Below are positions 41,669 to 51,756 of a stretch of 64,000 nt of DNA, piece by piece. The DNA is from Pseudomonas brassicacearum (GTDB lineage: Bacteria > Pseudomonadota > Gammaproteobacteria > Pseudomonadales > Pseudomonadaceae). Numbering within the stretch: position 1 is the first letter of the stretch; every line of letters starts with the position of its first letter. Location: positions 5,421,430 to 5,485,429 of the forward strand of contig NZ_CP007410.1 of NCBI RefSeq assembly GCF_000585995.1, written 5' to 3'. The notes below the pieces were generated by a model that searched no databases, was not told the DNA's origin, and saw nothing but the letters and a program-made list of their open reading frames with translations. The position numbers and the translations under genes were made by a program.

Positions 41669-43150
41669 ATGCACAGGCTAAAGCACGGCCTGCTTCAGGC
41701 CGCCGGTTGGCTGTTTTACTTGAGTTTATTGATGGGCATCGCCACGGCGTTGCCTGCGTCCACGTTCGACGCCGAATCCAAGGACTTTATCTTCCTGATC
41801 GGCGCCGTGGGCATTTGGCGTTACTCCATGGGAGCGACGCATTTCGTGCGCGGCATGATCTTCCTGTACATCGTCTACCCGCATCTGCGCCGCAAGGTAC
41901 GCAAGCTGGGCACGGCGGCGGATCCGTCCCACGTGTACCTGATGGTGACCAGCTTCCGGATCGACGCGCTGACCACCGCCCAGGTCTACAGCTCGGTGAT
42001 TCGCGAGGCCATCGATTGCGAGCTGCCCACCACCGTGGTCTGTTCCATCGTGGAAATGTCCGACGAATTGTTGGTCAAGAGCCTCTGGGCCCGCATGAAC
42101 CCGCCAGAGCGGGTCAAGCTGGACTTCGTGCGCATTCCGGGTACCGGCAAGCGTGACGGCCTGGCCTATGGTTTCCGCGCGATCTCCCGCCACCTGCCCG
42201 ACGACCGTGCAGTGGTGGCCGTGATCGACGGCGACACCGTGCTCGCCGAAGGCGTGGTGCGCAAGACCGTGCCGTGGTTCCAGCTGTTCGGCAATGTCGG
42301 CGGCCTGACCACCAACGAGTTCTGCGAAGTTCGCGGCGGCTACATCATGAGCGAATGGCACAAACTGCGTTTCGCCCAGCGTCACATCAACATGTGCTCC
42401 ATGGCCCTGTCCAAGCGCGTGCTGACCATGACCGGACGGATGTCGGTGTTCCGCGCCACCGTGGTAACCAACCCGGACTTCATCGCCGACGTGGAAAGCG
42501 ACTCGCTGCAACACTGGCGCCTGGGTCGCTTCAAGTTTCTCACCGGTGACGACAAGTCCAGCTGGTTCAGCCTGATGCGCTTGGGTTACGACACGTTCTA
42601 CGTGCCTGACGCGGCGATCAACACCGTTGAGCACCCGCCGGAAAAGAGCTTCATCAAGGCCAGTCGCAAGCTGATGTTCCGATGGTACGGCAACAACCTG
42701 CGGCAAAACTCCCGGGCACTTGGCCTGGGCATGAGGCGTTTGGGCCTGTTTACCTCGGTGGTGCTGTTCGACCAGCGCGTGTCGATGTGGACCTCGCTGC
42801 TGGGCCTGACCGTGGCACTGATCGCCAGCTTCAAGTACGGCACCGCGTTCATCCTGGTGTACCTGCTGTGGATCGGCATCACCCGGTTGCTGCTGACCCT
42901 GTTGCTGTCGTGCTCCGGACACAAGATCGGGCCTGCCTACCCGGCGATTCTCTATTACAACCAGATCGTCGGCGCGTTGGTGAAGATCTACGTGTTCTTC
43001 CGCCTTGACCAGCAGTCCTGGACCCGCCAGCCCACCTCACTGACCCGTGATCTCGCCAGCTTTCAACGTTGGTTCAACACTTGGTCGTCTCGGACCATGA
43101 CCTTCTCCGCCGGTAGCATTTTTGTCGCCGTGCTGCTGACGATGGTCTGA
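41669..43150 (+). CDS. alg8: Alginate polymerase catalytic subunit Alg8
   Basis: Alg8 is the family 2 glycosyltransferase that polymerises mannuronate at the inner membrane with Alg44. The 493-residue protein has an N-terminal membrane segment, a cytoplasmic GT domain with [11 protein letters not shown] (metal-binding acidic motif), [31 protein letters not shown], and C-terminal membrane segments after residue 360. The ATG at 41669 matches the start of other Alg8 proteins; an in-frame ATG at 41660 is possible. Confidence 0.95.
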   Translation: MHRLKHGLLQAAGWLFYLSLLMGIATALPASTFDAESKDFIFLIGAVGIWRYSMGATHFVRGMIFLYIVYPHLRRKVRKLGTAADPSHVYLMVTSFRIDALTTAQVYSSVIREAIDCELPTTVVCSIVEMSDELLVKSLWARMNPPERVKLDFVRIPGTGKRDGLAYGFRAISRHLPDDRAVVAVIDGDTVLAEGVVRKTVPWFQLFGNVGGLTTNEFCEVRGGYIMSEWHKLRFAQRHINMCSMALSKRVLTMTGRMSVFRATVVTNPDFIADVESDSLQHWRLGRFKFLTGDDKSSWFSLMRLGYDTFYVPDAAINTVEHPPEKSFIKASRKLMFRWYGNNLRQNSRALGLGMRRLGLFTSVVLFDQRVSMWTSLLGLTVALIASFKYGTAFILVYLLWIGITRLLLTLLLSCSGHKIGPAYPAILYYNQIVGALVKIYVFFRLDQQSWTRQPTSLTRDLASFQRWFNTWSSRTMTFSAGSIFVAVLLTMV

Positions 43151-43185
43151 CCGGACTTGAATGAATTAACTAGGAAATCGCCCCT

Positions 43186-44355
43186 ATGAACACCGCCGTG
43201 AATGTCAACGTAGTGCATGAATCCGAAGCCCAGCGCCAACACGCCCGAGTGAAAATCCCGGCCAAGTTGCGCTTCTTCGGCCCCGACCGTACGCCTATGG
43301 AAGTCAAGGTCCTGGACCTGTCCGCTGGCGGCCTGTGCTTCAACGCCGGTCAGATGCCGCTCAAGGTCGGCGAGTCCTATAAGGGTCGCCTGCAGTTCGT
43401 GATCGACAACCTTGGCCTGGCCATGGACGTGGAACTGCAGATCCGCTCCTACGACCGCGAGACCGGTCGCACCGGTTGCCAGTTCCAGAACCTGGAGCCT
43501 CGGGACATCTCGACACTGCGCCACATCATCACTTCGCACCTGGCCGGCGACATCGTCGGCGTCGGCGACGTGCTGGCGACTCTGCAGCGCGACAACTTCA
43601 CCAAGGCGCGCAAGCAGAAGGACCAAACCGGCGGCATGAGCGCCCTGGGCCGCCTGCGGGCCGTGACCTTCAGCCTGGCGATTTTCCTCGTCGGCCTGGC
43701 GGCATTCGGCTTCATCTTCAAGTCGGTGTACGGCATGTACTTCGTCAGCCACGCCCAGGCGGGCCTGGTGAACGTACCGGGCATGGCCATTACGATGCCG
43801 CGCGACGGCACCGTGCAGAGCCTGGTCAAGGCTGACGGCGTGGCCGCCAAGGGCGCCCCGTTGGCCACGTTCAGCACCAGCATGCTCGACGTGCTCAAGG
43901 GTCATCTGGACGACAACCAGCTGCAACCGGCCAAGGTCGAGGAACTGTTCGGCAAGCAAATGACCGGCACCCTGACCTCTCCGTGCGACTGCATCGTGGC
44001 CCAGCAGTTGGTGTCCAACGGTCAGTACGCCAGCAAGGGTGACGTGATCTTCGAACTGGTTCCTCGTGGCGCTGAAGCCAACGTCGAGGCGCGCTTCTCC
44101 TATCGCCAGTTCGGCGACGTGCGTCCAGGCACCCCGGTCAGCTTCCAGGTTGCCGGCGAAGACACCATTCGCACCGGCAAGATCGTCAGCAGCACCAGCC
44201 TGAAGAGCGCCGACCTGTCCTCCGATATCCGTGTGCTGATCAAGCCCGACGAACCGCTGGACAGCTCGCTGTCCGGCCGTCCAGTAGAAGTCAACAGCGA
44301 CCGTGGCCCTAACCTGGGCTGGCTGATGGACAAAGCCATGGCCGTCGGTCGTTAA
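43186..44355 (+). CDS. alg44: Alginate polymerase c-di-GMP receptor Alg44
   Basis: Alg44 activates Alg8 when c-di-GMP binds its PilZ domain. The 389-residue protein has the PilZ residues RxxxR at 17-21 (RQHAR) and DxSxxG at 44-49 (DLSAGG), exactly as in P. aeruginosa. A membrane segment spans about residues 160-185 (VTFSLAIFLVGLAAFGFIF), and a periplasmic HlyD-like barrel/hairpin domain follows. It lies 35 bases after alg8. Confidence 0.96.
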   Translation: MNTAVNVNVVHESEAQRQHARVKIPAKLRFFGPDRTPMEVKVLDLSAGGLCFNAGQMPLKVGESYKGRLQFVIDNLGLAMDVELQIRSYDRETGRTGCQFQNLEPRDISTLRHIITSHLAGDIVGVGDVLATLQRDNFTKARKQKDQTGGMSALGRLRAVTFSLAIFLVGLAAFGFIFKSVYGMYFVSHAQAGLVNVPGMAITMPRDGTVQSLVKADGVAAKGAPLATFSTSMLDVLKGHLDDNQLQPAKVEELFGKQMTGTLTSPCDCIVAQQLVSNGQYASKGDVIFELVPRGAEANVEARFSYRQFGDVRPGTPVSFQVAGEDTIRTGKIVSSTSLKSADLSSDIRVLIKPDEPLDSSLSGRPVEVNSDRGPNLGWLMDKAMAVGR

Positions 44356-44364
44356 GTCGAGGAT

Positions 44365-45822
44365 ATGCCCGTGACCATTACAAAAATCCTGACCACGCCG
44401 CAGACCCTGTGGGAGCGAGCTTGCTCGCGCAATGCCCACACCGGGTTTGCGATGTGCGCACTGGCACTGGCAGTCAGCCTTAGCGGCTGCGCCGGCTTGC
44501 CCGACCAGCGCCTGGCCAACGAAGCGCTCAAGCGCGGCGACACAGCCATGGCACAGCAGAATTATCAGCAACTGGCAGACCTGGGCTACAGCGAAGCCCA
44601 GGTCGGCCTGGCCGATATTCAGGTGGACAGCCGCGATCCCGAGCAGATGAAAAAAGCCGAGGCGACTTACCGCGCCGCGGCCGGTATCTCGCCACGCGCC
44701 CAGGCTCGCCTGGGTCGCCTGCTGGTGGCCAAGCCCGGCTCCACCGAAGCTGAAAAACACGAAGCCGAAGGCCTGTTGAAAAAAGCCTTCGCCAACGGTG
44801 AAGGCGGTACCCTCATCCCGCTGGCGATGCTGTACCTGCAATATCCCCACAGCTTCCCGAACATCAATGCCCAGCAGCAGATCAGCCAATGGCGCAGCGC
44901 CGGTTACCCGGAAGCGGGCCTGGCGCAGATTCTGCTGTATCGCACCCAAGGCACCTACGACCAGCACCTGGACGAAGTGGAGAAGGTCTGCAAGGCCGCC
45001 TTGACCACCACCGACATCTGCTACGTCGAACTGGCCACGGTCTATCAGAAACGTGGCCAGCCGGAACAGCAGCCCGAGTTGCTCAAGCAGATGCAGGCCG
45101 GTCACAGCGCTGGCGTGGTCTCCGCTCAACGCGTAGACAGCGTCGCCCGGGTACTGGCCGATGCCAGCCTGGGCAAGACAGACGAAAAGACCGCCCAGTC
45201 GTTGCTCGAAGGGATCGCCCCCGCCTACCCCGCTGCCTGGGTCAGCCTGGCGCAACTGCTTTACGATTTCCCCGAACTGGGCGACGTCGACAAGATGATG
45301 CAGTACCTGGAAAACGGCCGCGCCGCCGACCAGCCTCGTGCCGAACTGCTGTTGGGCAAGCTCTATTATGAAGGCAAGTGGGTACCGGCTGACGCCAAGG
45401 TCGCCGAGGCGCATTTCCAGAAAGCTGTTGGCCGCGAAGTGGCCGCCGATTACTACCTCGGCCAGATCTATCGCCGCGGTTACCTGGGCCAGGTGTACTC
45501 GCAAAAAGCCCTGGACCACCTGCTCAAGGCCGCCCGCAACGGCCAGAACAGCGCCGACTTTGCCATCGCCCAGCTGTTCTCCCAGGGCAAAGGCACCAAG
45601 CCAAACCCGGTCAATGCGTATGTGTTCAGCCAGTTGGCCAAGGTCCAGAACACTCCGCAGGCCACTGAGCTTGCCCAGACCCTCGAAGCACAATTACCGC
45701 CGGAGCAGCTTGCACAAGCCCAGCGTCTGCTACAACAGGAGCAGGCCATTCGTGGTGCCATGAGCCCCGATACGCTGGAACTGCAAGCCCTAAAAGAAGA
45801 TGACGGCGAGGAACCTCTATGA
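44365..45822 (+). CDS. algK: Alginate export lipoprotein AlgK
   Basis: AlgK is an outer-membrane lipoprotein with Sel1/TPR-like helical repeats that places the porin AlgE and scaffolds AlgX. The signal peptide ends at lipobox LSGC (Cys at about residue 42). The repeats run from [17 protein letters not shown] to about residue 470. Unusually, 44408-44430 is a solo REP sequence read in frame as LWERACSR in the signal n-region. ATG 44365 has GAGG two bases away; GTG at 44371 has it at better spacing, and ATG 44452 would start just before the hydrophobic core. The end overlaps algE by four bases. Confidence 0.93.
   Translation: MPVTITKILTTPQTLWERACSRNAHTGFAMCALALAVSLSGCAGLPDQRLANEALKRGDTAMAQQNYQQLADLGYSEAQVGLADIQVDSRDPEQMKKAEATYRAAAGISPRAQARLGRLLVAKPGSTEAEKHEAEGLLKKAFANGEGGTLIPLAMLYLQYPHSFPNINAQQQISQWRSAGYPEAGLAQILLYRTQGTYDQHLDEVEKVCKAALTTTDICYVELATVYQKRGQPEQQPELLKQMQAGHSAGVVSAQRVDSVARVLADASLGKTDEKTAQSLLEGIAPAYPAAWVSLAQLLYDFPELGDVDKMMQYLENGRAADQPRAELLLGKLYYEGKWVPADAKVAEAHFQKAVGREVAADYYLGQIYRRGYLGQVYSQKALDHLLKAARNGQNSADFAIAQLFSQGKGTKPNPVNAYVFSQLAKVQNTPQATELAQTLEAQLPPEQLAQAQRLLQQEQAIRGAMSPDTLELQALKEDDGEEPL
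44408..44430 (+). repeat. Solo REP inside algK coding sequence
   Basis: TGTGGGAGCGAGCTTGCTCG plus three bases matches the left arm of the B-type REPINs elsewhere in the window. It has no partner arm and lies within the coding sequence of the AlgK signal peptide. Confidence 0.88.
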
Positions 45823-47312
45823 AGCCTTTGAAGCTCAATCCTTTTGTGCAGGCCGGTATTGGCCTGTCGTTTGCCCTGCTGTGGTCCTGCCCGACCCTGG
45901 CGGCCCTGACCGATGACAAGAACTTCGGCCTGGAAGTGAAAATCACCGGCCAGTCCGAAGATGACCGCGACCTCGGCACCCAGAGCGGTGGCGACGTCAA
46001 CGGTGTCGGCCTGGACCTGCGCCCTTGGATCTATGGCGAAAGCGGTGCCTGGAGCGCTTACGCCATGGGCCAGGCCGTCACGTCGACCGACATCATCGAG
46101 ACCGATACCCTGCAACAGTCCGATGGCAACACCCAGCAAACCGACAGCGGCGATCGCGAAGTCAAGAAAAGCTACCTGGCGATGCGCGAATTCTGGATTG
46201 GCTACCGTGGGCTGACCCCTTACCCGGGCGAAATGTTGAAGTTCGGTCGCCAGCGCCTGCGCAACGACGACGGCCAATGGCGCGACACCAACATCGAGGC
46301 CCTGAACTGGACCTTCGATACCACGTTGCTGCGCGCCAACCTCGGCGTTGCCGAACGTTTCAGCGAATACCGCACCGACCTCAAGGAATTGTCCCCCAAG
46401 GACAAGGATCGTATGCACGTCTACGGCGACGTGGGTTACCAGTGGATGCCAGGTCAATGGGCCGGTATCCGCGCCCACCACTCCCATGACAATGGCAGCC
46501 TTGATTACCCGACCCCGGGCGAAGCCACCGACACCCTGGACAAGACCCAGAACGGCGACATTTCCTGGCTGGGCCTGGAAGCCAACAGCGACGCCTATAA
46601 CTGGCGCAACACCAACACCGTCAACTACTGGGCCAGCATTACCGGCATGAGCGGCGAGCGCGACACCGTCAACCCGCTCAACGCCGACGGCACGCGCCCA
46701 GCGCAAGCCAAGCACAGCGACGACGTGGACGGTTGGGCCACTGACCTGGGTATCCGCCTGCGTCTCGACCCGCAATGGCAAGTCGGTGCAGCCTATTCCC
46801 GCGCCAGCGACGAGTACCAACAGAACGGCCTGCAAAGCAACCGCTCGAACTTCACCGGTACCCGCTCGCGGGTCCACCGTTTCGGCGAAGCCTTCCGGGG
46901 CGAAATGGCCAACACCCAGAGCGCCAGCCTGTTCGGTTCCTGGCAGCTGCGTGACGAATACGACGCCAGCCTCGTGTACCACAAATTCTGGCGCGTGGAC
47001 GGCAACAAGCCGGTGGGCAGCAACGGCATCAACGCCGTGGAAAACGATACCGACGACGTGACGGGCGCAATCCTGTCCACCTCGGCCCTGCCGCTCAATG
47101 ACGGCAACAAGGACCTGGGCCAGGAAGTCGACCTGGTGGTCACCAAGTACTTCAAGCAGGGCCTGCTGCCGGCCGCACTGAGCCAGTCCATCGATGAGCC
47201 GTCGGCGCTGGTGCGCTTTCGTGGTGGTGTGTTCAAGCCAGGCGACGCCTACGGCAAAGAGGTCGATTCGTACATGCATCGCGCCTTCGTCGACGTGATC
47301 TGGCGCTTCTGA
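45819..47312 (+). CDS. algE: Alginate outer-membrane porin AlgE
   Basis: AlgE is an 18-strand beta-barrel that exports alginate. The 497-residue protein has a signal peptide (residues 1-29, cut after LAA), then [36 protein letters not shown], the first strands. Aromatic-ended strands recur to the C-terminal VDVIWRF, whose final Phe is the BAM recognition residue. It starts inside algK (ATGA overlap), and algG follows. Confidence 0.95.
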   Translation: MKPLKLNPFVQAGIGLSFALLWSCPTLAALTDDKNFGLEVKITGQSEDDRDLGTQSGGDVNGVGLDLRPWIYGESGAWSAYAMGQAVTSTDIIETDTLQQSDGNTQQTDSGDREVKKSYLAMREFWIGYRGLTPYPGEMLKFGRQRLRNDDGQWRDTNIEALNWTFDTTLLRANLGVAERFSEYRTDLKELSPKDKDRMHVYGDVGYQWMPGQWAGIRAHHSHDNGSLDYPTPGEATDTLDKTQNGDISWLGLEANSDAYNWRNTNTVNYWASITGMSGERDTVNPLNADGTRPAQAKHSDDVDGWATDLGIRLRLDPQWQVGAAYSRASDEYQQNGLQSNRSNFTGTRSRVHRFGEAFRGEMANTQSASLFGSWQLRDEYDASLVYHKFWRVDGNKPVGSNGINAVENDTDDVTGAILSTSALPLNDGNKDLGQEVDLVVTKYFKQGLLPAALSQSIDEPSALVRFRGGVFKPGDAYGKEVDSYMHRAFVDVIWRF

Positions 47313-47338
47313 TGCGAATGACCATGGGAGTGCCCGAT

Positions 47339-48928
47339 ATGAACCGCTACCTCAGGAACAGCCAGGCGATGAAAGGTTCGATCAGCCTGTTGGTCGCAGC
47401 CATGCTGCTGGCTGGCACGCCGGCGTTCGCCAACGTTGAACCGGTGGTCAAGCCGGGCAACGTGGTCAAGGGACTGCAAGAAGCCAAGACCTACACCGTC
47501 AGCACTGCACCGACCGCACCGCTGGAACTGGCCAAGCCGACCCTGCCCGACCTCACCGGCTTCACCGCCGAAGCGGCCGCGAAGAAAATCGTGCGGACCA
47601 AGCCCGGCAAGATCAGTGTGCGCCGGATGATGCAGGAAAACGCCTTGAAGGACTTCATCGGCGGCGACAACAAGATGGCCGAGTGGGTGGTGCGACAGCA
47701 CGGCATCCCACAGGCCATCTTCCTCGACGACGGCTACATGAACCTCAAGGATCTGGCCAAGAAGGCGCCTAAGTACATTATCGAAACTTCGCCAGGTGTC
47801 TACCTGGCGAAGATTCCGATCGTGGTCGGCCAGAAAGGCATCCTGGAAATCGACAAACAGACCCAAGAGCTGCGCCTGTCCCAGGAGGGCGGCGCGTTCC
47901 TGGTCAACGATGGCCAGATGTTCATCCGCGACACCAAGGTCACCGGCTGGCGCGAAAAGGACAATGGCCCTGCCACGTTCCGCTCGCCCAAGGAATTCCG
48001 TCCGTTCCTACTGTCGTGGGGCGGTACCGAGACCTACATCGTCAATACCAAGATGGCCAGCTTCGGCTACGCCAACAGTAAGTCGTACGGGGTGAGTATT
48101 TCCCAGTACACGCCGAACATGGCCAAGGTCCTCAAGCGCCCGGAACCGACCGGCTGGATCATCGGTTCCGAGTTCTCGGACATGTGGTACGGCTTCTACT
48201 GCTACGAGACCCGCGACTTTGTCATCAAGGGCAACACCTACAAAGACAACATCGTCTACGGCATCGACCCCCACGACCGTTCCCATCGGCTGATCATTGC
48301 CGACAACACCGTCTACGGGACCAAGAAAAAGCACGGGATCATTATTTCCCGTGAGGTCAACGACAGCTTCATTTTCAACAACCGCAGCTACGACAACAAA
48401 CTCTCGGGCCTGGTGATCGACCGTAACAGTGTGAACAACCTGATCGCCTACAACGAGATCTACAAGAACCACACCGACGGCATCACGCTCTATGAGAGTG
48501 GTGACAACCTGTTGTGGGACAACAAAGTGATCAGCAACCGGCGCCACGGTATCCGGATTCGTAACAGCGTGAACATCCGCCTCTACGAAAACGTGTCCAT
48601 GGCCAACGGCCTGACCGGTATCTACGGCCACATCAAGGACCTGTCCGACACCGACCGGGACATCAAGCTCGACCCGTTCGACGCCCAAGTCTCGCTGATC
48701 GTGGTCGGTGGTGAACTGGCCGCCAACGGCAGCGGCCCATTGTCCATCGACTCGCCCCTGAGTGTTGAGCTGTACCGCGTGTCCATGCTCGCGCCGACCA
48801 AATCCAGCGGCATCAGCTTCTCGGGAATTCTCGGCGAGCGCCAGGATGAAATTCTCGACCTGCTGGTGCGCCAGCAGAAAGCCGTGCTGATCGACCCCGT
48901 CGAACGCCAGACCGAAATGCGGGACTGA
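47339..48928 (+). CDS. algG: Mannuronan C5-epimerase AlgG
   Basis: AlgG converts mannuronate to guluronate in the periplasmic polymer. The 529-residue protein has a signal peptide (cut after AFA, about residue 29). A right-handed beta-helix of CASH/NosD repeats covers about 200-480, with the catalytic motif DPHDRS near residue 310 (its His is the base in P. syringae AlgG). The ATG at 47339 has GGGAG at eight bases; ATG 47312 overlaps the algE stop and would add nine residues. Confidence 0.94.
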   Translation: MNRYLRNSQAMKGSISLLVAAMLLAGTPAFANVEPVVKPGNVVKGLQEAKTYTVSTAPTAPLELAKPTLPDLTGFTAEAAAKKIVRTKPGKISVRRMMQENALKDFIGGDNKMAEWVVRQHGIPQAIFLDDGYMNLKDLAKKAPKYIIETSPGVYLAKIPIVVGQKGILEIDKQTQELRLSQEGGAFLVNDGQMFIRDTKVTGWREKDNGPATFRSPKEFRPFLLSWGGTETYIVNTKMASFGYANSKSYGVSISQYTPNMAKVLKRPEPTGWIIGSEFSDMWYGFYCYETRDFVIKGNTYKDNIVYGIDPHDRSHRLIIADNTVYGTKKKHGIIISREVNDSFIFNNRSYDNKLSGLVIDRNSVNNLIAYNEIYKNHTDGITLYESGDNLLWDNKVISNRRHGIRIRNSVNIRLYENVSMANGLTGIYGHIKDLSDTDRDIKLDPFDAQVSLIVVGGELAANGSGPLSIDSPLSVELYRVSMLAPTKSSGISFSGILGERQDEILDLLVRQQKAVLIDPVERQTEMRD

Positions 48929-48930
48929 GG

Positions 48931-50388
48931 ATGACCTTTATGAACCCACAGATGATCAAACTTCTGGGCCTGTCCGCCCTGACGGCCGGCATTCTCGCCG
49001 CCACCAGCGGCGCACGCGCCGACGAAATCAAGGCGCCGAGCTTCACCGCCGAGCCATGCTGCAACCTGTGCCCTGCCGCCCATGATGCAAAGAACTACAC
49101 CACGCGCTACCAGCAGAACTTCACCACGCTGGTCCAGGCCCAGGGTGACTGGCTGTTCCGTACCCAGGAAGACCTGCGTACCGAATTCACCACCACCCCG
49201 GCCGGCTACCAGCGCATGCAGCAGTTGCACGATGCGTTCAAGAAAAAAGGCATCGAGCTGGTGCTCGTCTACCAGCCGACCCGGGGCCTGGTGAACCGCA
49301 ACAAGCTCAACCCGCAGGAAAAGGCCAGTTTCGACTTTGAAAAGGCTCTGACCAACTACAAGACCATGCTCGGCCGTTTCGCGCAGATGGGTTATGTGGT
49401 GCCGGACCTGTCGCCATTGACCAACGAAAACCTGCCGGAAACCCTGCCGGCCCACGACTTCTACTTCCGTGGCGACCAGCACTGGACGCCCTACGGCGCC
49501 CAGCGCACCGCCAAGATCGTCGCCGAGAAGGTCAAGCAGCTCCCGGCCTTCGCCGACATTCCCAAGCGTGAGTTCGAGACCAAGAAGTCCGGCCGCATGG
49601 GCAAGACCGGCACCCTGCACAACATGGCCGGCCAGCTGTGCGGTACCAGCTACGCGATCCAGTACATGGACCAGTTCACCACCGAACCGAAAGGCGAGGC
49701 GGGCGACGGCGACCTGTTCGGCGATTCCGGCAACCCGCAGATCACGCTCGTGGGCACCAGTCACAGCGGCAAGAACTACAACTTCGCCGGCTTCCTGGAA
49801 GAGTCCATCGGCGCCGACATCCTCAACGTCGCCTTCCCGGGCGGTGGTCTGGAAGGCGCAATGATCCAGTACCTGGGCAGCGAAGAATTCCAGAAGAATC
49901 CGCCGAAGATCCTGATCTGGGAATTCTCGCCGCTGTATCGCCTGGACCAGGAAACCATCTACCGCCAGATGATGGCGCTGCTGGACAACAACGGTTGCGA
50001 AGGCAAGCCGGCGCAGATGAGCAGCAAGACTGCCCTCAAGCCCGGCAAAAACGAATTGATGGTCAATAGCAAGAATATGGACCTGCGTAACGGCAGTCAC
50101 CAGATCGACATCCGCTTCGCCGACACGTCGGTGAAAACCTTGCAAGCCACCCTCTGGTACATGAATGGGCGCCACGAGGATATCAAGATCGAGAAACCGG
50201 ATACCTCCGACACCGACGGACGTTTCGCCTTCCAATTGCGCACCGATGAGGACTGGGCTTCGCAGAACCTGTTGGCTGTCGAAGTCCAGGGCCCCGAAGC
50301 CGGTACAGCGCCACAGCAAGTCGAGGCGAAAGTCTGCAAACGCAATGCATCTCCGCAAGCCGAACAAACGGCTCAAATCGGACAATGA
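48931..50388 (+). CDS. algX: Alginate O-acetyltransferase AlgX
   Basis: AlgX is a periplasmic SGNH-type acetyltransferase that adds acetyl to mannuronate and also bridges AlgK. The 485-residue protein has a signal peptide (cut near ARA), disulfide Cys in CCNLC, the DQHW motif (Asp182, His184) and GTSHS (Ser277), forming the catalytic triad. The C-terminal carbohydrate-binding module follows ([15 protein letters not shown]). It starts two bases after algG. Confidence 0.95.
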   Translation: MTFMNPQMIKLLGLSALTAGILAATSGARADEIKAPSFTAEPCCNLCPAAHDAKNYTTRYQQNFTTLVQAQGDWLFRTQEDLRTEFTTTPAGYQRMQQLHDAFKKKGIELVLVYQPTRGLVNRNKLNPQEKASFDFEKALTNYKTMLGRFAQMGYVVPDLSPLTNENLPETLPAHDFYFRGDQHWTPYGAQRTAKIVAEKVKQLPAFADIPKREFETKKSGRMGKTGTLHNMAGQLCGTSYAIQYMDQFTTEPKGEAGDGDLFGDSGNPQITLVGTSHSGKNYNFAGFLEESIGADILNVAFPGGGLEGAMIQYLGSEEFQKNPPKILIWEFSPLYRLDQETIYRQMMALLDNNGCEGKPAQMSSKTALKPGKNELMVNSKNMDLRNGSHQIDIRFADTSVKTLQATLWYMNGRHEDIKIEKPDTSDTDGRFAFQLRTDEDWASQNLLAVEVQGPEAGTAPQQVEAKVCKRNASPQAEQTAQIGQ

Positions 50389-50399
50389 GGTCTCGTCTC

Positions 50400-51536
50400 A
50401 TGACCAGAACCATGCGCACCCGAACGTTGAAAACGCTGCTGGCACCGTCCCTGCTGACCCTGGCGATGTTCGCCGGGGCCACGCAGGCGGCGGCGCCGCT
50501 GCGCCCGCCACAGGGTTACTTTGCACCGATCGAAAAGGTCAAGGTGGGCGATCCTGCCCAAGGCTGCGACGCAACACCGACGCCCTACACCGGCTCCCTG
50601 CAGTTTCGCAGCAAGTACGAAGGCTCCGACAAGGCCCGTGCAACCCTGAACATGCAATCGGAAAAAGCCTTCCGTGACAGCACCGCCGACATCACCAAGA
50701 TCGAGCGTGGCGTCAGCAAGCAAGTGATGCAATTCATGCGTGACGGTCGCCCCGAGCAACTGGAATGCACCCTGAACTGGTTGACCGCCTGGGCCAAGGC
50801 CGACGCATTGATGTCCAAGGACTTCAACCACACCGGCAAGTCCATGCGCAAATGGGCCTTGGGCAGCATGGCCTCGGCCTATGTGCGCCTGAAGTTTTCC
50901 GAGTCCCAGCCACTGGCCAACCACCCGGAGCAGGCTCAACTGATCGAAGGCTGGTTCAGCCGGATGGCCGACCAGGTCGTCAGCGACTGGGACAACCTGC
51001 CGCTGGACAAGACCAACAACCATTCCTACTGGGCCGCCTGGTCGGTGATGGCCACCTCCGTGGCAACCAACCGCCGCGACCTGTTTGACTGGGCCGTCAA
51101 GGAATACAAGGTCGGTGTCAATCAGGTCGATTCCGAGGGCTACTTGCCCAACGAACTCAAGCGCAAGCAACGGGCCCTGTCCTACCACAACTATGCCTTG
51201 CCGCCACTGGCGATGATCGCCAGTTTCGCCCAGGTCAACGGTGTGGACCTGCGCCAGGAAAACAACGGTGCCCTCAAGCGATTGGGTGACCGAGTGCTGG
51301 CCGGGGTGAAAGACCCGGACATCTTCGAAGAGAAGAACGGCGACGAACAGGACATGAAGGACCTGAAGGTCGATTCGAAATTCGCCTGGCTCGAACCGTT
51401 CTGCAGCCTCTACACCTGCTCCGAGGATGTGCTGGAGCGCAAGCATGAAATGCAACCGTTCAAGACGTTCCGCCTCGGCGGGGACTTGACCAAGGTGTAC
51501 GACCCTTCGCGGGAAAAAGGTGAGAAAGGAAGCTGA
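50400..51536 (+). CDS. algL: Alginate lyase AlgL
   Basis: AlgL is a periplasmic PL5 lyase that cuts polymannuronate by beta-elimination and clears misdirected polymer. The 378-residue protein has a signal peptide (cut after TQA/AAA), the catalytic motif TNNHSYW, and the helical toroid of the PL5 fold. The ATG at 50400 follows GAGG at eight bases; ATG 50385 overlaps algX. After the stop a REPIN and a GC hairpin separate it from algI. Confidence 0.94.
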   Translation: MTRTMRTRTLKTLLAPSLLTLAMFAGATQAAAPLRPPQGYFAPIEKVKVGDPAQGCDATPTPYTGSLQFRSKYEGSDKARATLNMQSEKAFRDSTADITKIERGVSKQVMQFMRDGRPEQLECTLNWLTAWAKADALMSKDFNHTGKSMRKWALGSMASAYVRLKFSESQPLANHPEQAQLIEGWFSRMADQVVSDWDNLPLDKTNNHSYWAAWSVMATSVATNRRDLFDWAVKEYKVGVNQVDSEGYLPNELKRKQRALSYHNYALPPLAMIASFAQVNGVDLRQENNGALKRLGDRVLAGVKDPDIFEEKNGDEQDMKDLKVDSKFAWLEPFCSLYTCSEDVLERKHEMQPFKTFRLGGDLTKVYDPSREKGEKGS

Positions 51537-51565
51537 CACCCTTCTCCCTGCCTGGCAGGGAAACC

Positions 51566-51655
51566 TGTGGGAGCGAGCTTGCTCGCGATAGCGGTCTGAC
51601 ATTCGCCTTGGATGTCGACTGAAACACCGTCATCGCAAGCAAGCTCGCTCCCACA
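51566..51655. repeat. REPIN inside the alginate operon (algL-algI gap)
   Basis: Inverted TGTGGGAGCGAGC arms with one mismatch in the right copy (CGCAAGC). It lies 30 bases after the algL stop and about 100 bases before algI. Confidence 0.88.
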
Positions 51656-51682
51656 GGGAATGTGGTCTGTTTCGAATGTATC

Positions 51683-51716
51683 AACCCCCCCAATTTTCAT
51701 GGGGGGTTTGGGGGGG
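51683..51716 (+). other. C/G-run hairpin upstream of algI
   Basis: AACCCCCCC (51683-51691), a nine-base spacer and GGGGGGTTTGGGGGGG (51701-51716) can pair in two registers. It lies 41 bases upstream of algI. It has no U-run and might attenuate the distal genes. Confidence 0.5.
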
Positions 51717-51756
51717 CTCTGGCCCTTGACTGTTGATTCAACATGGAGAGATCGGG

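Noticed and set aside
43063..45693. An 876-codon minus-strand open frame across alg44 and algK
   Set aside because: Shadow of the alginate genes; no ribosome site, signal peptide or motif fits.
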